From the NCBI GenBank assembly GCA_021613535.1, contig CP075497.1:7378001-7442000 (forward strand): a stretch of DNA of 64,000 bases. The letters run 5' to 3'. Of this stretch, positions 11,911-23,691 are shown in pieces (the first letter of the stretch is position 1; each line of letters opens with the position of its first letter). A program made the translations under genes and the position numbers. The stretch comes from Adineta vaga (taxonomy: Eukaryota; Rotifera). The notes beneath the pieces are model-generated. The model saw nothing but the letters and a program-made list of their open reading frames with translations. It was not told where the DNA came from and made no database searches.

Positions 11911-14244
11911 TCAATCCGATTCATAAAATGAAATAGCATTTTCAACAAAATAATCAGATATACGTCTACGCATAGCATCGACATCTTGTCCAAAACCAAC
12001 TAATGTTAGTTGATTTTGTTTGACTTGTAAAAGTACACGTCGTCGTCGAAAACCACCTGGATTAGAATAAAGTTCACGTACATATGCATGCCACGATTCA
12101 CTTGCTAGACAACGTTTATCATCTTTGTCTAACATTATCGAACGAACACGTATATCATGACGAAGTATGTCATAGACACGATCACACCCATCACGTGTTA
12201 AACCATATAAAACGAGTTTATGATGAGTATTGATTGACGATGACGAATTATGATTGGGTATTTGTCCAAGACTATTCACATTCGGTGTTGGAGATACTGC
12301 ACTTCGTCGATGATTATTACTAATTCGTTCAATCTCATAAGCACATACATGATCCGTATTAGTTAAATAGGAAATTATTACTCCGACTAAATAAAATAAA
12401 AAGAAGATTGACAGTAACTTGTTCATTTTGTTTTTACTTTGAAAATTCACTTACCAGTATCAGGATTCGATAAGAACACTGCCATTTCTTTGCCTATACT
12501 ATAATGTTTATGAACAATTCCATTAAGAATTGATTCGAAATAATTTTTACAAACAGCGACTTGATCAGGTGGACCACGTAGATGAACACGTCGTCCAACT
12601 CGATCAATATCAATCGTTAAATCCATATAAGTTCGTCGAGCTAGATCAACAAAACGCATTGATAATAAATCAAGTTGATATAAACGTAATTTATCAATAT
12701 GATCATCAATTGTTACATTTGATAATGGTGGTGGTAATTCAATATCAGGTGTACTTTGTGTTAATGGTGATGAACGAAGTAATAGCGATGATCGTTGATT
12801 ATTGACTTTGGGATCACGTGTTGTACTCACTGGTTTACTACGATAGACAGCATCATTTAAAGGTATATTATTATTTGAAGTATGTGTTGTTCGTGGTCCA
12901 GAAAGCATATCGGTTAGTTCATTTAAAGCTCGATCAAGATGTTCTTTCAATGCTGTTACAACAATATGATTGGGTTGACCTTCTGCTGGAGTTAATTGCA
13001 TTAAACGAGTATTATCTTTCAATGAAAGATCAGCTAGTTGTTCTTGACCAATCGCAGGAATTTTATTATTATTCCACGGTACTTTTTGTATAGCCAAACG
13101 TTCCGTAAGAAAATGTTCAACTAATTTTTCGACATCTTTTGTCCATTGAAAACGTTGTTTCACTGTTGAACGTGGGCCATTAAAGATGATTTCTAAGAAT
13201 CCTTCAGTTTGTAAACTAACAAAACCATTTAATGGTTTCAATTGTTCGCGAAGTTCATTAAGTAATGGACGATTTTTAAGTAAAAATAAATAGCGACTAT
13301 CATCACATATACGATAACGAATCGGATCAGGTTGTTTACCTACATTTGATGCATCTGTAAATGGTTCGATACCCATATGTTTATAATAAATACGGACATC
13401 GAGTCGATGACCATGTATCAAATGTTCACGTTTTGTTACTCGACGTACATCTTAAATATATGAAAGAGAAAAAAAAATTGATTTAGTAAAAAACGAAATG
13501 ATTCGTCAAGAAAATGTTTTCATTAAGAAACCTTTGTGATCAGAAAATGTGACAAGTGCATGTTGATGTTCAGCGTCCAATGTGACATCAATAACTCGTC
13601 CACCATCACTACGACGTCGATTGGAAAAATACAATTCAAGTACATCACGCGATACATCCGATGGTAAATTTCGTATCATTACAGTTGCTGGTGGAGTGAC
13701 TTCTGCTAATGAAATCTCTGATTCATGTAATTTTGAACGAGTTGAATGGCGACGACGTACTTCTGCCATATCTGAATAAATAATAGTATTAAGATCATTA
13801 AGAGAGAAAAAAAATGAATATTCTTATTCAAAACTAACCAAGTTCAGTTTTAAATGTAACCATTACAGTTGTATCATCAAGATTAGAATAATCAATACGT
13901 TCTATTTCTGCTTCACCTGACAAATGTTCGATATAAAGTTCAAGATATTCACGAATAAGATCAATAGGTACGTTAAATAAAATTAAACGACGAAAATCGA
14001 CATCGTTTGAACGTGGTAAAGATAAAGAATTATTTATTTTTGAACTTTTAAATGGTGGTACACTTGGTCCAAATACTGTTGCATCAATAGAATTAATTGA
14101 TTGAGGACTATTCATGGCTGAATATTGAGGTATTAACAGTGATGATGATGAAGATGTTGATAATGACGGAACAGTTGGATATTGATGATACGGTGGAGGA
14201 TAACGCGTTTGTATTGGTGGTGGTGGGGACACTTGCTGCATCAT
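11911..14244 (-). CDS. RRM/KH-type RNA-binding protein resembling the N-terminal part of PARP10/PARP14
   Basis: Four exons (14244-13839, 13771-13532, 13450-12455, 12386-11911) encode 705 residues. The first ~75 residues are Pro/Ser-rich. Two RRM-like modules follow: RRLILFNVPIDLIREYLELY (~80-130) and TVMIRNLPSDVSRDVLELYF with RRRSDGGRVIDVTL (~160-230). The spacing LPxD-x-LELYF-x-N-x-RRSxGG is characteristic of PARP10/PARP14-type RRMs. Downstream are several weakly conserved KH-like alpha/beta units (for example LTIDIDRVGRRVHLRGPPDQV). No WWE, macro or ADP-ribosyltransferase domain is encoded. The likely role is RNA binding or protein-complex assembly. Exon 1 begins CTCGTC-ATG-ATG directly behind a TTTTAG acceptor, so the 5' end may be trans-spliced. 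Confidence 0.75.
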
Positions 14245-14818
14245 GACGAGCTAAAATGTATCAAATGAAAGTAAAAAGAAAGAGACGTTGTACTACACGT
14301 ATGTGTTTTTTTCCTCCATATCGACTATAGATGAAGATGAAAAAGAAAAGGGGACGTATATTCTTTCTCTCTCCTTCTCTTACAGTGAACAACGAAAACG
14401 GATGCACACAATCTATGAACCGTGTCGCAACAACGCATCTCAACATAGTTGACTCTCGTCTGCCTACTCTTTCGTTTCATTTTTTTTTCTTGTACATAAA
14501 AAAAAAATGACGCGTCTTGTAAAAGAAACCGATCGCTCGACTGGCCTGGCAAATGTACATCCACCTACATATGCCTACCTATCTGATTGATAATTGGAGG
14601 ACATCGACGAGAATATTCATTATCATGACACGTTTGAGTGACAATATCCATTTTGTATCAATCAAAGACACATCAATCTAATCAATATAGATAGTTGTAC
14701 ATTTTTACATCTGAATGTGTACGTTAAATGCCTATTAATTGATTCAAGGTAATAACATGGCAATTAAATGTATATATTTTTCGCTCTTCTATGAACTCAA
14801 TTTGATGTTTTCCTTTAA
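14245..14818. other. intergenic region
   Basis: About 570 bp between two minus-strand genes. Short open stretches on the minus strand (14261-14564) are pyrimidine-rich and show no domain or conserved splice pattern, so I do not call them coding. Confidence 0.4.
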
Positions 14819-15688
14819 TTAAAATAAATTAATTAAAAACACAATTAATAGAAAAATAACCACTATAAAAACGAACAATTTTGTTATTTTATTATGTCTC
14901 GTACGATTTCGATATGTTTGTAAATCAACAATTCGACGTGTTAAATCTCGTCTATCTTTTGATCCATTATAACCACATTCATTCGGAGGATAAATCAGTC
15001 GTATTTTTCCACTATCTCCATCATCTGTTATAGCAACAAATTTTTCATTACGTAATGAAGTATATTTACCAATTGGATAATCACCATGTGCACATCCATT
15101 TGATTCGATATCATATCTTTCTAATAACTGTTCCGCACGATCAACATAATCGAGATATCGATCTAGTGGAATTTCATCCTTTTCAGTTAAATCATGCATT
15201 GCATAGATATCGTTCGACGATGATAAAGTCCAATCAATCATTTCTATCGGTTTATATGAATCTTGACATGAATAGAGCATTGTTTGCTTGGGTTTCAAAA
15301 GCGTATTTTCATAGAGAAGTATATAAACAGTAATTTCTCTTCCGCGCATATGGTCCGGCCATACATTTTCATAATCTTTCCAATGATCAGGATATCGAGC
15401 CTTTAAACCCACGGGTAATTTCATATCAAAATACAATTCTGAAAGTAGATTAAACGCAAGAGGGATATCACGTGGTCGAATTGAAAAATGAACTTTCCAG
15501 TCAGCTGTTATATGTTCACTAGTCGCTTGTGCTAGCCAATAACGTCGGGCAGTAAGAGTAAACAAGCGAACAAATGAATTCGATGCACCTAAATAATAGT
15601 CTGATCGATGAAGCATTCGATTTTCTTCTAATAATCGTGTATAATCAAAGTAGAATTCTTCTTGCATTGTTTCGTTATCCTGTTTCAT
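14819..15688 (-). CDS. tail-anchored protein of unknown function with a possible OspF/SpvC-like lyase fold
   Basis: Single-exon frame of 289 residues. The soluble part contains ADWKVHFSIRPRDIPLAFNL (~62-81), an EITVYILLYEN strand, a YTSLRNEKF block (~219-227) and an acidic-glycine DDGDSGK turn. The C-terminus is a hydrophobic anchor (LFVFIVVIFLLIVFLINLF) ending the protein. The order K-x-H-x-S, then a Y-x-S-x-R-N-E block, is faintly reminiscent of the bacterial phosphothreonine-lyase (OspF/SpvC, VRP3) fold. This is a by-eye resemblance, not a secure assignment. The lack of introns in a neighbourhood of intron-rich genes is compatible with horizontal acquisition but does not prove it. Alternative: a lineage-specific orphan membrane protein. 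Confidence 0.6.
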   Translation of the reverse strand: MKQDNETMQEEFYFDYTRLLEENRMLHRSDYYLGASNSFVRLFTLTARRYWLAQATSEHITADWKVHFSIRPRDIPLAFNLLSELYFDMKLPVGLKARYPDHWKDYENVWPDHMRGREITVYILLYENTLLKPKQTMLYSCQDSYKPIEMIDWTLSSSNDIYAMHDLTEKDEIPLDRYLDYVDRAEQLLERYDIESNGCAHGDYPIGKYTSLRNEKFVAITDDGDSGKIRLIYPPNECGYNGSKDRRDLTRRIVDLQTYRNRTRHNKITKLFVFIVVIFLLIVFLINLF

Positions 15689-15836
15689 TTTTTTCCGTCA
15701 ATGATACGTAGATTTCGGTTTGTTTTATTATTTCATTTCTTTTCTCTTTTCTTTTATTTATGCCAAGAACAAAAAAACGTAACAATGATGAGTCAACAAT
15801 GACACACAGAACAAAATTTTTCTTTTTTTCTCTCTT

Positions 15837-18800
15837 CTATTCATCCGAATCATCGAACTTAATTGAAAACGTGTTCACTGAATCGATTTTTCCACCATGA
15901 TATGAACCACGTTTCTTTTTCGTTTTCTCATGGCGAAAACTTTTGCCACGAGTATTGATTAAATCAGCATTCGCTTTCTCACCCCATGAGCCACGTGCAC
16001 CAGCCTATTTAAATGCCGAAAGTATTATAAACAAAAGTTTCAAGATCATGCTTACTTTTTGATCGAAAGCGTTTTTACCAATTTTTTTCAAATATTCTGG
16101 ATCAGCGTCTTCTTCTCGAACACGTCGAAAGGGTGATGTTTTACGCTAAAAAATTAAGAAAATACAAATTTCTATTTGAGGATATCGATGAATCATTCGA
16201 CATACCTTTTGTCTATTATTTTCTTCTGCAACAGTCACCTAAATAAATATTTATCATTCGAATACAGATAAATAAAAAGTAGATCAAAACTAACATCATT
16301 CGTGTGAACGTTTTTCATTGGTTTTTCATCGTCTGAGTCAGCACTTGATGATGACGATGCTTTACGTTTCGTACTACCATTTCCATTAATTGTTGTTATA
16401 GATGATTTATTGAGACCTGCACCTGAAGGAAAAAGTAAATGACCTCAATTTAGGGAAGCAATCAAAATTAATTGTACATACCATTGACGGCAGGTTTTTG
16501 CAGTGATTTATTATTGATTTTTGGTTTATCATCGTCTGAATCACTGCTACTGCTACTACTTGATGCCACAGGTTTCTTGTTAGTTGAGAGATTCACGGAT
16601 TGTACCGTTGGTTTAGTGAGAGTAGCAGACTTTTTTGTTGTTGGACTATTACCCTCATCTGACTCAGAATCACTACTACTTGATGGTGCAGCTTTTTTGA
16701 CCGCTTGTTGAGTAGGTTTAGCAGGAGTTGTTGTTTTGGCTGGTACAACTGATGTTTTCTTACTTTTATCATCATCAGATGAATCAGATGATGATGAATC
16801 TTTTTTCTTATTATTATTGAGCTTAACAGATGATGGCACTGTAGTTTTGGGTGCAACTAGAACATGAAATAGTAGATATATAGAAGAGGAAAAAACCATA
16901 TGTAACTACTTTTAGTTGGTGTTGATGGAGGTTGTTTTTTATTTGCAGTTGGTGCAACATCATCTGAATCTGAACTTGAACTACTGGATGAAGGTGCCTT
17001 GCGTTTGATTGGTTGAGCAGAATTTGTAACAGTTGGTTTGCTTGGTTTTTTCTTTGTGTCTTCATCAGAAGAGTCTGATGAAGATGATGTATCTTGTTTT
17101 TTCTTATTTGCTTGAACAGCAGGCTTGGCGATCGATGCAGTGACAGGTGTTTTAACTGTTGAAGTTTGTTGAACTGTTTTTTTCTGAGCAGACTTATCAT
17201 CATCTGAATCACTGCTACTACTTGAACTAGCAGTCTTTTTTACTATCGGTGCTGATTTAATAGTTGTAACTGGTTTCTTCTTGTCATCATCGGATGAAGC
17301 AGAATCTGAAGATGATGTATCTTTCTTCTTGTTATTTGTTACAGCAGATTTCTTGACGACTGGTGTTACAACAGCTGTGATAGACACATACAATTCGTTA
17401 TTCAACTAAAATTTCACAAATCAATCTTACCAGGTTTTGTTGAAGCTGCTTTTTTTGTCGTAGTGTCATCATCTGAATCACTACTACTACTACTCGATGG
17501 AGCAGGTCGCTTAGCCGAAGGAACAATTGGTGTGGATGTTAATATTGGTTTCACAGCTGCTGCTGCTGCTGCTACAGTCGGTTTCTTCTTAGTCTTTTCA
17601 TCTTCACTTGATGTATCACTACTATCAGATGAACTTGCCTTCTTTTTATTCACCACTGCTGCTGTACTTTTCGCCACTGGTGTTGTTGTTGCTACTACAA
17701 ATCCAAAAGAAACTATCATACTTGATCATCAAAGATTTCTACTACCTTTGGCAACAACTGGTTTCGATTTTACATCATCATCGGAGTCAGAATCACTACT
17801 GCTTGACGGTGCTGCTTTCTTGACTGGTTGTGGAACAGTTTTAGCAGCTGGTGTTGATGCTGGTGCTTTTTTCTGTGTACTAGCGTCGTCTGATGAACTC
17901 GAATCGGATGAACTATCTTTCTTCTTGGTTGTTGTCAAACTAGCTGGTGGTGGTATCGCAGCTTTTGGTATAACTGAAATGATGGTAGAGATATTACATT
18001 CTTGTCAATCAGTTGAAACAAGATTGATATACCTTTCGAAACTAATTGTGTTTTCTTCTGTGGTTGATTGTCATCGTCTGAATCAGAATCACTACTACTT
18101 GATGGTGCAGCTTTTTTGACCGGTTGTTGAGATGGTTTAGTAGTAGGTACTGATTTGACGGGTGTTTGTTTTTTGATCTTGTTCGTATCATCGTCAGATG
18201 AATCAGAATCTGAAGATGAATCTTTTTTCTTGTTACTTGTTTTGCTAGCTGGTGGTGGTACATTAGCTAAAGAAAGACGAGTGAATATAAGTGATGTATG
18301 ATAAATATCCAATCATATACCTTTTGAGACTATTGGTGCTTTATTTGTAGGTTTTTTATCATCATCTGAATCACTGCTGCTACTCGAAGAAGCAGCTTTC
18401 TTGGCCACTGGTTGAGATGGTTTAGCAACTGTTGTTGGTTTAACTGGTGCTTTTTTCTGAGCATCATCATCTGATGAATCAGTATCAGAAGATGAATCTT
18501 TCTTTTTAGCAGTAGCTACAGTTGCTGGTGGTGGTACAGCAGCTCTTTTTATAGGTGAAGTTGTAACTATGATAAAGCAAAGATACTCAAAGAGTTCATT
18601 TGAATGATGTTTTTATGTACCTTTTTTGACAGTAGAAGTCTTATCATCTGAATCACTACTACTCGAGCTACTTGATGCCTTCGCTTGGATCTTTGGAACA
18701 ACAGCAGCTGGTTTAACTGCCAAGGTTGGTTTCTTTTTATTATCATCTGACGAATCAGATGATGATGATGATGATGAATCTTGTTTCTTCTTGTTGGCAG

Positions 18801-20884
18801 CATTTATTGGTGTTGTTGGAACTAAATGTTCGCATAAAGTATATTTTACAGAAAATTTAAACTAATACCTTTCGCAGCTGTTACAGTTGATTGTTTCTTA
18901 TTTATTGCTGGTTTAACATCAGAATCACTACTGCTAGAACTGCTAGATTTGCTTGATTTCTTTGCAACAACTGGATTCACTTTAACTGGTTTTTTGTCTG
19001 TACTATCATCTGAAGAATCTGAATCCGATGATTCTTTTGTTTTTTTATTAACCAAAGTAGATGATGGTGTTACAGCATTCTTCTTCACTGGTGTTGTAGG
19101 AACAGCAGCTATAACATGAAATACTATGATTTAAACTTAAATTTGATAAATATATACCTGGAACTTTCACTTGTTTCTTATTGTCATCCGAATCACTGCT
19201 ACTGCTACTACTTGACGCTGCTGGTTTCTTTGCTGAAATAGGAGCAGCACTTTTTGGTTTAACTGAGACTGCTATAACTGGTTTTTTAACATTGTCATCT
19301 GACGAATCCGAATCAGACGAAGAAGATTTAGCTGCCTTTTGATTCTTATTCACTGTAGCGCCTATCGGTTTTACGGTTGATGTTGTTGCTAGTGCTGAAA
19401 AAATAGATAGCAACGAAATTCATTCGCATCATTGAACATTTGATCGTTACTTTTAAGTGGACTCTTTTTTGTCGCAGGTGATGTTTCTTCTTCGGAATCA
19501 CTGCTGCTTGAACTGCTAACCTTTTTGATTGTTGATGGAGTTACATTACTTTTCGCTGCCGCTGGTGTAGTTTGGACTTTTTTCTTATTATCATCTGATG
19601 AATCAGAATCTGAAGACGATGTATCCTTCTTCTTATTGTTGGTTACAGCAGGCTTTTTCGCGACTGGTGTGGATGTTAATGCTACAGTCGGTTTCTTCTT
19701 AGTCTTTTCATCTTCACTTGATGTATCACTACTATCAGATGAACTTGCCTTCTTTTTATTCACCACTGCTGGTGTACTTTTCGCCACTGGTGTTGCTGTT
19801 GCTACTACAAATCCAAAAGAAACTATCATACTTGATCATCAAAGATTTGTACTACCTTTGGCAACAACTGGCTTCGCTTTTGCATCATCATCGGAGTCAG
19901 AATCACTACTGCTTGACGGTGCTGCTTTCTTGACTGGCTGTGGAACAGTTTTAGCAGCTGGTGTTGATGCTGGTGCTTTTTTCTGTGTACTAGCGTCGTC
20001 TGATGAACTCGAATCGGATGAACTATCTTTCTTCTTGGTTGTTGTCAAACTAGCTGGTGGTGGTATCGCAGCTTTTGGTATAACTGAAATGATGGTAGAG
20101 ATATTACATTCTTGTCAATCAGTTGAAACAAGATTGATATACCTTTCGAGACTAATTGTGTTTTCTTCTGTGGTTGATTGTCATCGTCTGAATCAGAATC
20201 ACTACTACTTGATGGTGCAGCTTTTTTGACCGGTTGTTGAGATGGTTTAGTAGTAGGTGCTGATTTGACGGGTGTTTGTTTTTTGTTCTGGTTTGTATCA
20301 TCGTCAGATGAATCAGAATCTGAAGATGAATCTTTTTTCTTGTTACTTGTTTTGCTAGCTGGTGGTGGTGGTATCGCCGCCTTCTTAACAACTGATGCTC
20401 CGTTAACTATAAGAATAAGTGAATTCAGTAAGAAAAGAGATAGAAAATTGATTATCACCTTTGGTTGGTGTTGATGGAGGTTGTTTCTTATTAGCAGGTG
20501 GTGCAACATCATCTGAGTCTGAACTTGAGCTACTTGATGCTGCTGCTTTTCGTTTCAAATCAACTTTGACTGGTTGAACAGTTGGAGTAGTTTTTGAATT
20601 TGTCGATGGTTTCTTGGTATCTTCATCAGAGGAATCCGACGAAGATGATGAATCTTGTTTTTTCTTATTTCCATTTGTAAATGGAACAGCCTTTGGTGCC
20701 GAAATTGGGACCTTTTTTTGAACTTGAGTAGAAACTAAATTATCATTTGTCAATATCCTTATCAAAGTACAAAGAAATATTTCTTACTTCCTTTCTTTAT
20801 TGGTTGATCATCATCGGAATCATCACTGCTAGATGATTGCCTTGATGGAACTGTTTTTGTTTGTGAATCAGCAAGTTTAACCAT
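15837..20884 (-). CDS. NOLC1: nucleolar phosphoprotein NOLC1/Nopp140, expanded repeat form
   Basis: Eighteen exons chain from an ATG at 20884 to a TAG at 15837 without frame breaks (1375 residues, about twice human NOLC1). Exons: 20884-20788, 20734-20459, 20406-20143, 20083-19856, 19804-19451, 19394-19158, 19108-18869, 18821-18621, 18566-18321, 18266-18033, 17973-17746, 17694-17431, 17374-16910, 16856-16482, 16422-16295, 16238-16206, 16145-16056, 16004-15837. The body alternates acidic CK2-type Ser clusters (SSSSDSDDD) with Lys/Pro/Ala-rich linkers. The last exons carry the conserved SRP40/NOLC1 C-terminus: [54 protein letters not shown]1 chaperones box C/D and H/ACA snoRNPs between nucleolus and Cajal bodies. 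The usual N-terminal LisH is not seen; an upstream exon could be missing, or the ATG directly behind the acceptor is a trans-spliced start. Confidence 0.92.
17571..18260 (-). repeat. NOLC1 internal segmental duplication, copy 1
   Basis: About 690 bp that recurs almost unchanged 2110 bp away (19681-20370), covering parts of four exons and the introns between them. The 59-bp intron at 17974-18032 is identical to 20084-20142. Only scattered base differences are seen, for example near 17761 and 18170. Confidence 0.9.
19681..20370 (-). repeat. NOLC1 internal segmental duplication, copy 2
   Basis: Second copy of the duplicated block, at a constant offset of 2110 bp from 17571-18260 and collinear through introns, so it arose by recent tandem duplication or was homogenised by gene conversion. 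Confidence 0.9.
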
Positions 20885-20894
20885 CTAAAACTTT
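20885..20894 (-). other. candidate trans-splice acceptor of NOLC1
   Basis: Read on the minus strand, a TTTTAG acceptor abuts the ATG of NOLC1, 180 bp downstream of the MON1 stop codon. With no room for a 5'-UTR this fits spliced-leader addition to a downstream operon gene; a cis-intron from an unseen upstream exon is the alternative. Confidence 0.5.
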
Positions 20895-21064
20895 CAAATA
20901 TATGCATATATTTGTGTGCTTAGGAAATAAATAAATAAATAAATAAATCGACATTCTTTATGCCATAGAAATATAAACTAATTAAATAAAAATAAACGAA
21001 CAAAGAACCAAAAATTTTCAACAAACACAAGATCCATCTGACCCTAACAAATTGGTCACTTCGA

Positions 21065-23046
21065 TCAAAAATATTCGCATTTCATTATAAACAATTGATT
21101 TTCTTCACGTTTGATATATGTTAATATTCGATCTATACATACAGTTACTGTTTCCAATGTAACTAACGGCGAAAAGACGGCATGCATTTCAAAACCTGGT
21201 GCTAACTAAAATGAAATAGAAAACATTATTTTGAATAAAATTATTTTGTTTCGTATTACTAACCCATCCTAATAATGATTCATGTTCTCCACTAAAGTAC
21301 ACAATTTTTAATTGATGATTTGGATCATGTAAACGACCGTACACATATCGAATCAATTCAAATAATCGAACATGTTGTTCTTTAGTGGTATAAGGAGTCA
21401 ATAGTTTTGAGGATGTATATTGACTCAAACCACGTGATTTATAAGCGAAGTATCGTAATTCACTGCAGCCGATTTCTTCCGTTAATGAACGATCTTTTTC
21501 CAAGGCATTTTTAATTTGTACAAGTGCATTGAGTTTCTTTAATTTCTAAAATTAACACAAAGAATAACAAAATTCTGATAAGGAAATATCATATGATATT
21601 TACATCTCCAATCTTCTGTTTAAAGTCTGAAAGTATTTGAAAATGTTCTGGATTCACTGTCATTAATACCAAACATACATCACAACCATCATCAAGATAT
21701 GATATATGTGCATGAAGACAACCTCTGAAAACAAATCACGAAAAGAAAGAAAATTGAACGATTATTTCATAGGATTTATTTCAATCTACAAACCCAGAAT
21801 CAAATCTTGGTAAACATACTGGTACCCATGATTCTACACCTTTGAATGCATCAGAACTATTGACAAGATTAATAAGAAGATAAAGATCAGATGGATGTAA
21901 ATGATAATTTTTTAAACGTGCTATAGATACGAGATGACCATGAGCGAGAATAATGGCGAATATCATATCCTAAAGAAATCGTTATATATATATTTTTGTT
22001 TTTTGAGAAGTCAAACTAAGATACCTTTTGACCGCGAATGATTTGTGCGACTGTGTGTCCAATTTGACTTCGAATATGAGTTGGTAACATTAAACATTTT
22101 GCACAAGTCATTACCATTCCTAGATCACGTTCATACATATCAATAATATTATGTAAAAGTTTTTTTTCTGCATTTGACAACCAACGACGTAAATCAAAGT
22201 TTGGTTGCACAGTAAATTTATGTTGAATACGACTTAATGTTAGAGTACTAATGATTTGATGATAAGTATAGGTTAATTGTTGGGTTAAACATAATGGATG
22301 TTCATTTGTATGAGAAATTAAAACGAATATTAAAGGTTCTCGATGTAAAAATGCAATACGACAACGACCCGCTTTTATATAATTCAATTGATTGGAATCC
22401 GTTAATTCAGAAATAGAAATTAGAGTTTGCACTACACCCACTAATGTTATTAAATGTTCTTCATCACCGTATCTACATAAACATATACTCAGAGTAAGTA
22501 TTTGATAAACTTTACGAGGAACTTACCTTGTAAAAACTGGTTTTCCATTTTCGCTGAGAACAAATAAATGTTTTATTTTACTTTTTAATAAATTGATATT
22601 TATTTCTTCATCATTATCTTGATTATTTTCCGCTTCTTCTTCTTCTTCGTCATTGTTTATGTTCGAAGCAATTGGTGTTGAATTAGTTCCACTAGTTGTT
22701 GTATCATCATCCGCAGAATAATAACTTGTTGTATCATCAGCTGCTATCTATATATCACTGAGGAAAACTAACAATTTAATTCCCCAAAAAATTTTTCGAT
22801 TAGAATCACTCTTACGGTATTCGATGAATCATTGGTAGTTATTGTTTGTGATGGACGTACGGAATTTCTTCGTATTAAATTAATTAAACCACTGGATGGT
22901 TCATTTTCATCATCGAATATAGCTGATTCTTCTCGATTTTCTTGTAGATTTTCATATGATGGCAATGATTCCAGTATACTTGTTAATTCTTCAACACTTT
23001 CATTATGTTTTGGTTGTAAGAGATTAACAACAGAACTCGTCATCAT
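21065..23046 (-). CDS. MON1: vacuolar fusion protein MON1 (Rab7 GEF subunit)
   Basis: Seven exons (23046-22816, 22747-22527, 22472-22025, 21969-21794, 21724-21604, 21545-21264, 21205-21065) encode 539 residues. An acidic, low-complexity N-terminal ~130 residues is followed by the MON1/SAND longin array: FVLSENGKPVFTRYGDEEHL, GVVQTLISI, RCRIAFLHREPLIFVLISH, LRRWLSNAEKKLLH; then a second longin around IILAHGHLVSIARLKN, and a third ending PGFEMHAVFSPLV and IKREENQLF. MON1 with CCZ1 activates Rab7 during endosome maturation and vacuole/lysosome fusion. The ATG at 23046 sits directly behind a TTTGTAG acceptor only 66 bp below the MPHOSPH6 stop. Confidence 0.93.
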
Positions 23047-23056
23047 CTACAAAGAC
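23047..23056 (-). other. candidate trans-splice acceptor of MON1
   Basis: A TTTGTAG acceptor immediately precedes the MON1 ATG, and the upstream gene's stop codon is only 66 bp away. That leaves no promoter-sized interval and suggests a polycistronic precursor resolved by trans-splicing. Confidence 0.55.
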
Positions 23057-23112
23057 AAAAAAAAACAAACAAATGAATGAATTTCTTTTCTTTTTAAAAA
23101 AATATGTATATG

Positions 23113-23691
23113 TTAATCTGTTGATGTTTTATGACGTGTTCTTCGTTTACGTTTTGTTACACGTGTTCTATTATCGAATTGTAAACGTGAAAAAGGTTTT
23201 TTATTGAATTTTTTTCGTATTGTTTTTCCTAATGTTGTGCCATGTTTAGGTTCGTTATCTTCATTTATCGATTTCGTTTTATTTTCATCATCATTATCAT
23301 CATCTTCTGGATCTATTTCACCATCTTCTAAAGGATTTACATCTTGTTTGAGACCATATTTGATCATTAATGGTTCGATGCGTTTATTGTAATTTTGAAA
23401 AGATAATCGTGTATAGTTACGATCATAAATTGAAAAGACACTATTGCGATAGATTATTGATGGATGATTGGAATTTATCGTGGAGATTTGTGGAGATGAT
23501 GTGAGTTCATTTTTAATAATACGCCAACAACCTGGATGATTAGGTGTGCTGATGAAAGCATTTGATGGCGGAAGAGAAGGAACTGATTGAGATGATGTTG
23601 TTGATGGTTTTTTTAAAGATTTTTTTCGAGATTCTGAAGTTCGCTGCATGAACTTCATATTTCGAAGGGTATTAGATAGATCCGACATCAT
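23113..23691 (-). CDS. MPHOSPH6: M-phase phosphoprotein 6 (exosome cofactor)
   Basis: Single-exon frame, 192 residues from the first of two tandem ATGs at 23691. The N-terminus (LSNTLRNMKFMQR) is the conserved MPHOSPH6 opening. The middle has YDRNYTRLSFQNYNKRIEPLM, matching the conserved core that leads to R-x-SF-x-x-[FY]N and a LM-containing helix. An acidic stretch (DGEIDPEDDDNDDENK) and a basic tail (RLQFDNRTRVTKRKRRTR) complete the usual layout. MPHOSPH6 tethers MTR4 to the nuclear RNA exosome for 5.8S rRNA 3' processing. The length is slightly above the human 160. It is the first gene of a tight same-strand group with MON1 and NOLC1; NOLC1 is also nucleolar. Confidence 0.9.
   Translation of the reverse strand: MMSDLSNTLRNMKFMQRTSESRKKSLKKPSTTSSQSVPSLPPSNAFISTPNHPGCWRIIKNELTSSPQISTINSNHPSIIYRNSVFSIYDRNYTRLSFQNYNKRIEPLMIKYGLKQDVNPLEDGEIDPEDDDNDDENKTKSINEDNEPKHGTTLGKTIRKKFNKKPFSRLQFDNRTRVTKRKRRTRHKTSTD

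Noticed and set aside
12530-13093. Plus-strand open frames opposite the RRM/KH gene
   Set aside because: Antisense of well-supported coding exons; composition (Tyr/His/Val-rich) is an artefact of reversed codons.
17463-20229. Long plus-strand open frames (17463-18119, 19525-20229) opposite NOLC1
   Set aside because: They are antisense shadows of the Ser/Lys repeat exons, rich in Ser-Leu-Leu from reversed codons, and they run across introns of the secure minus-strand gene.
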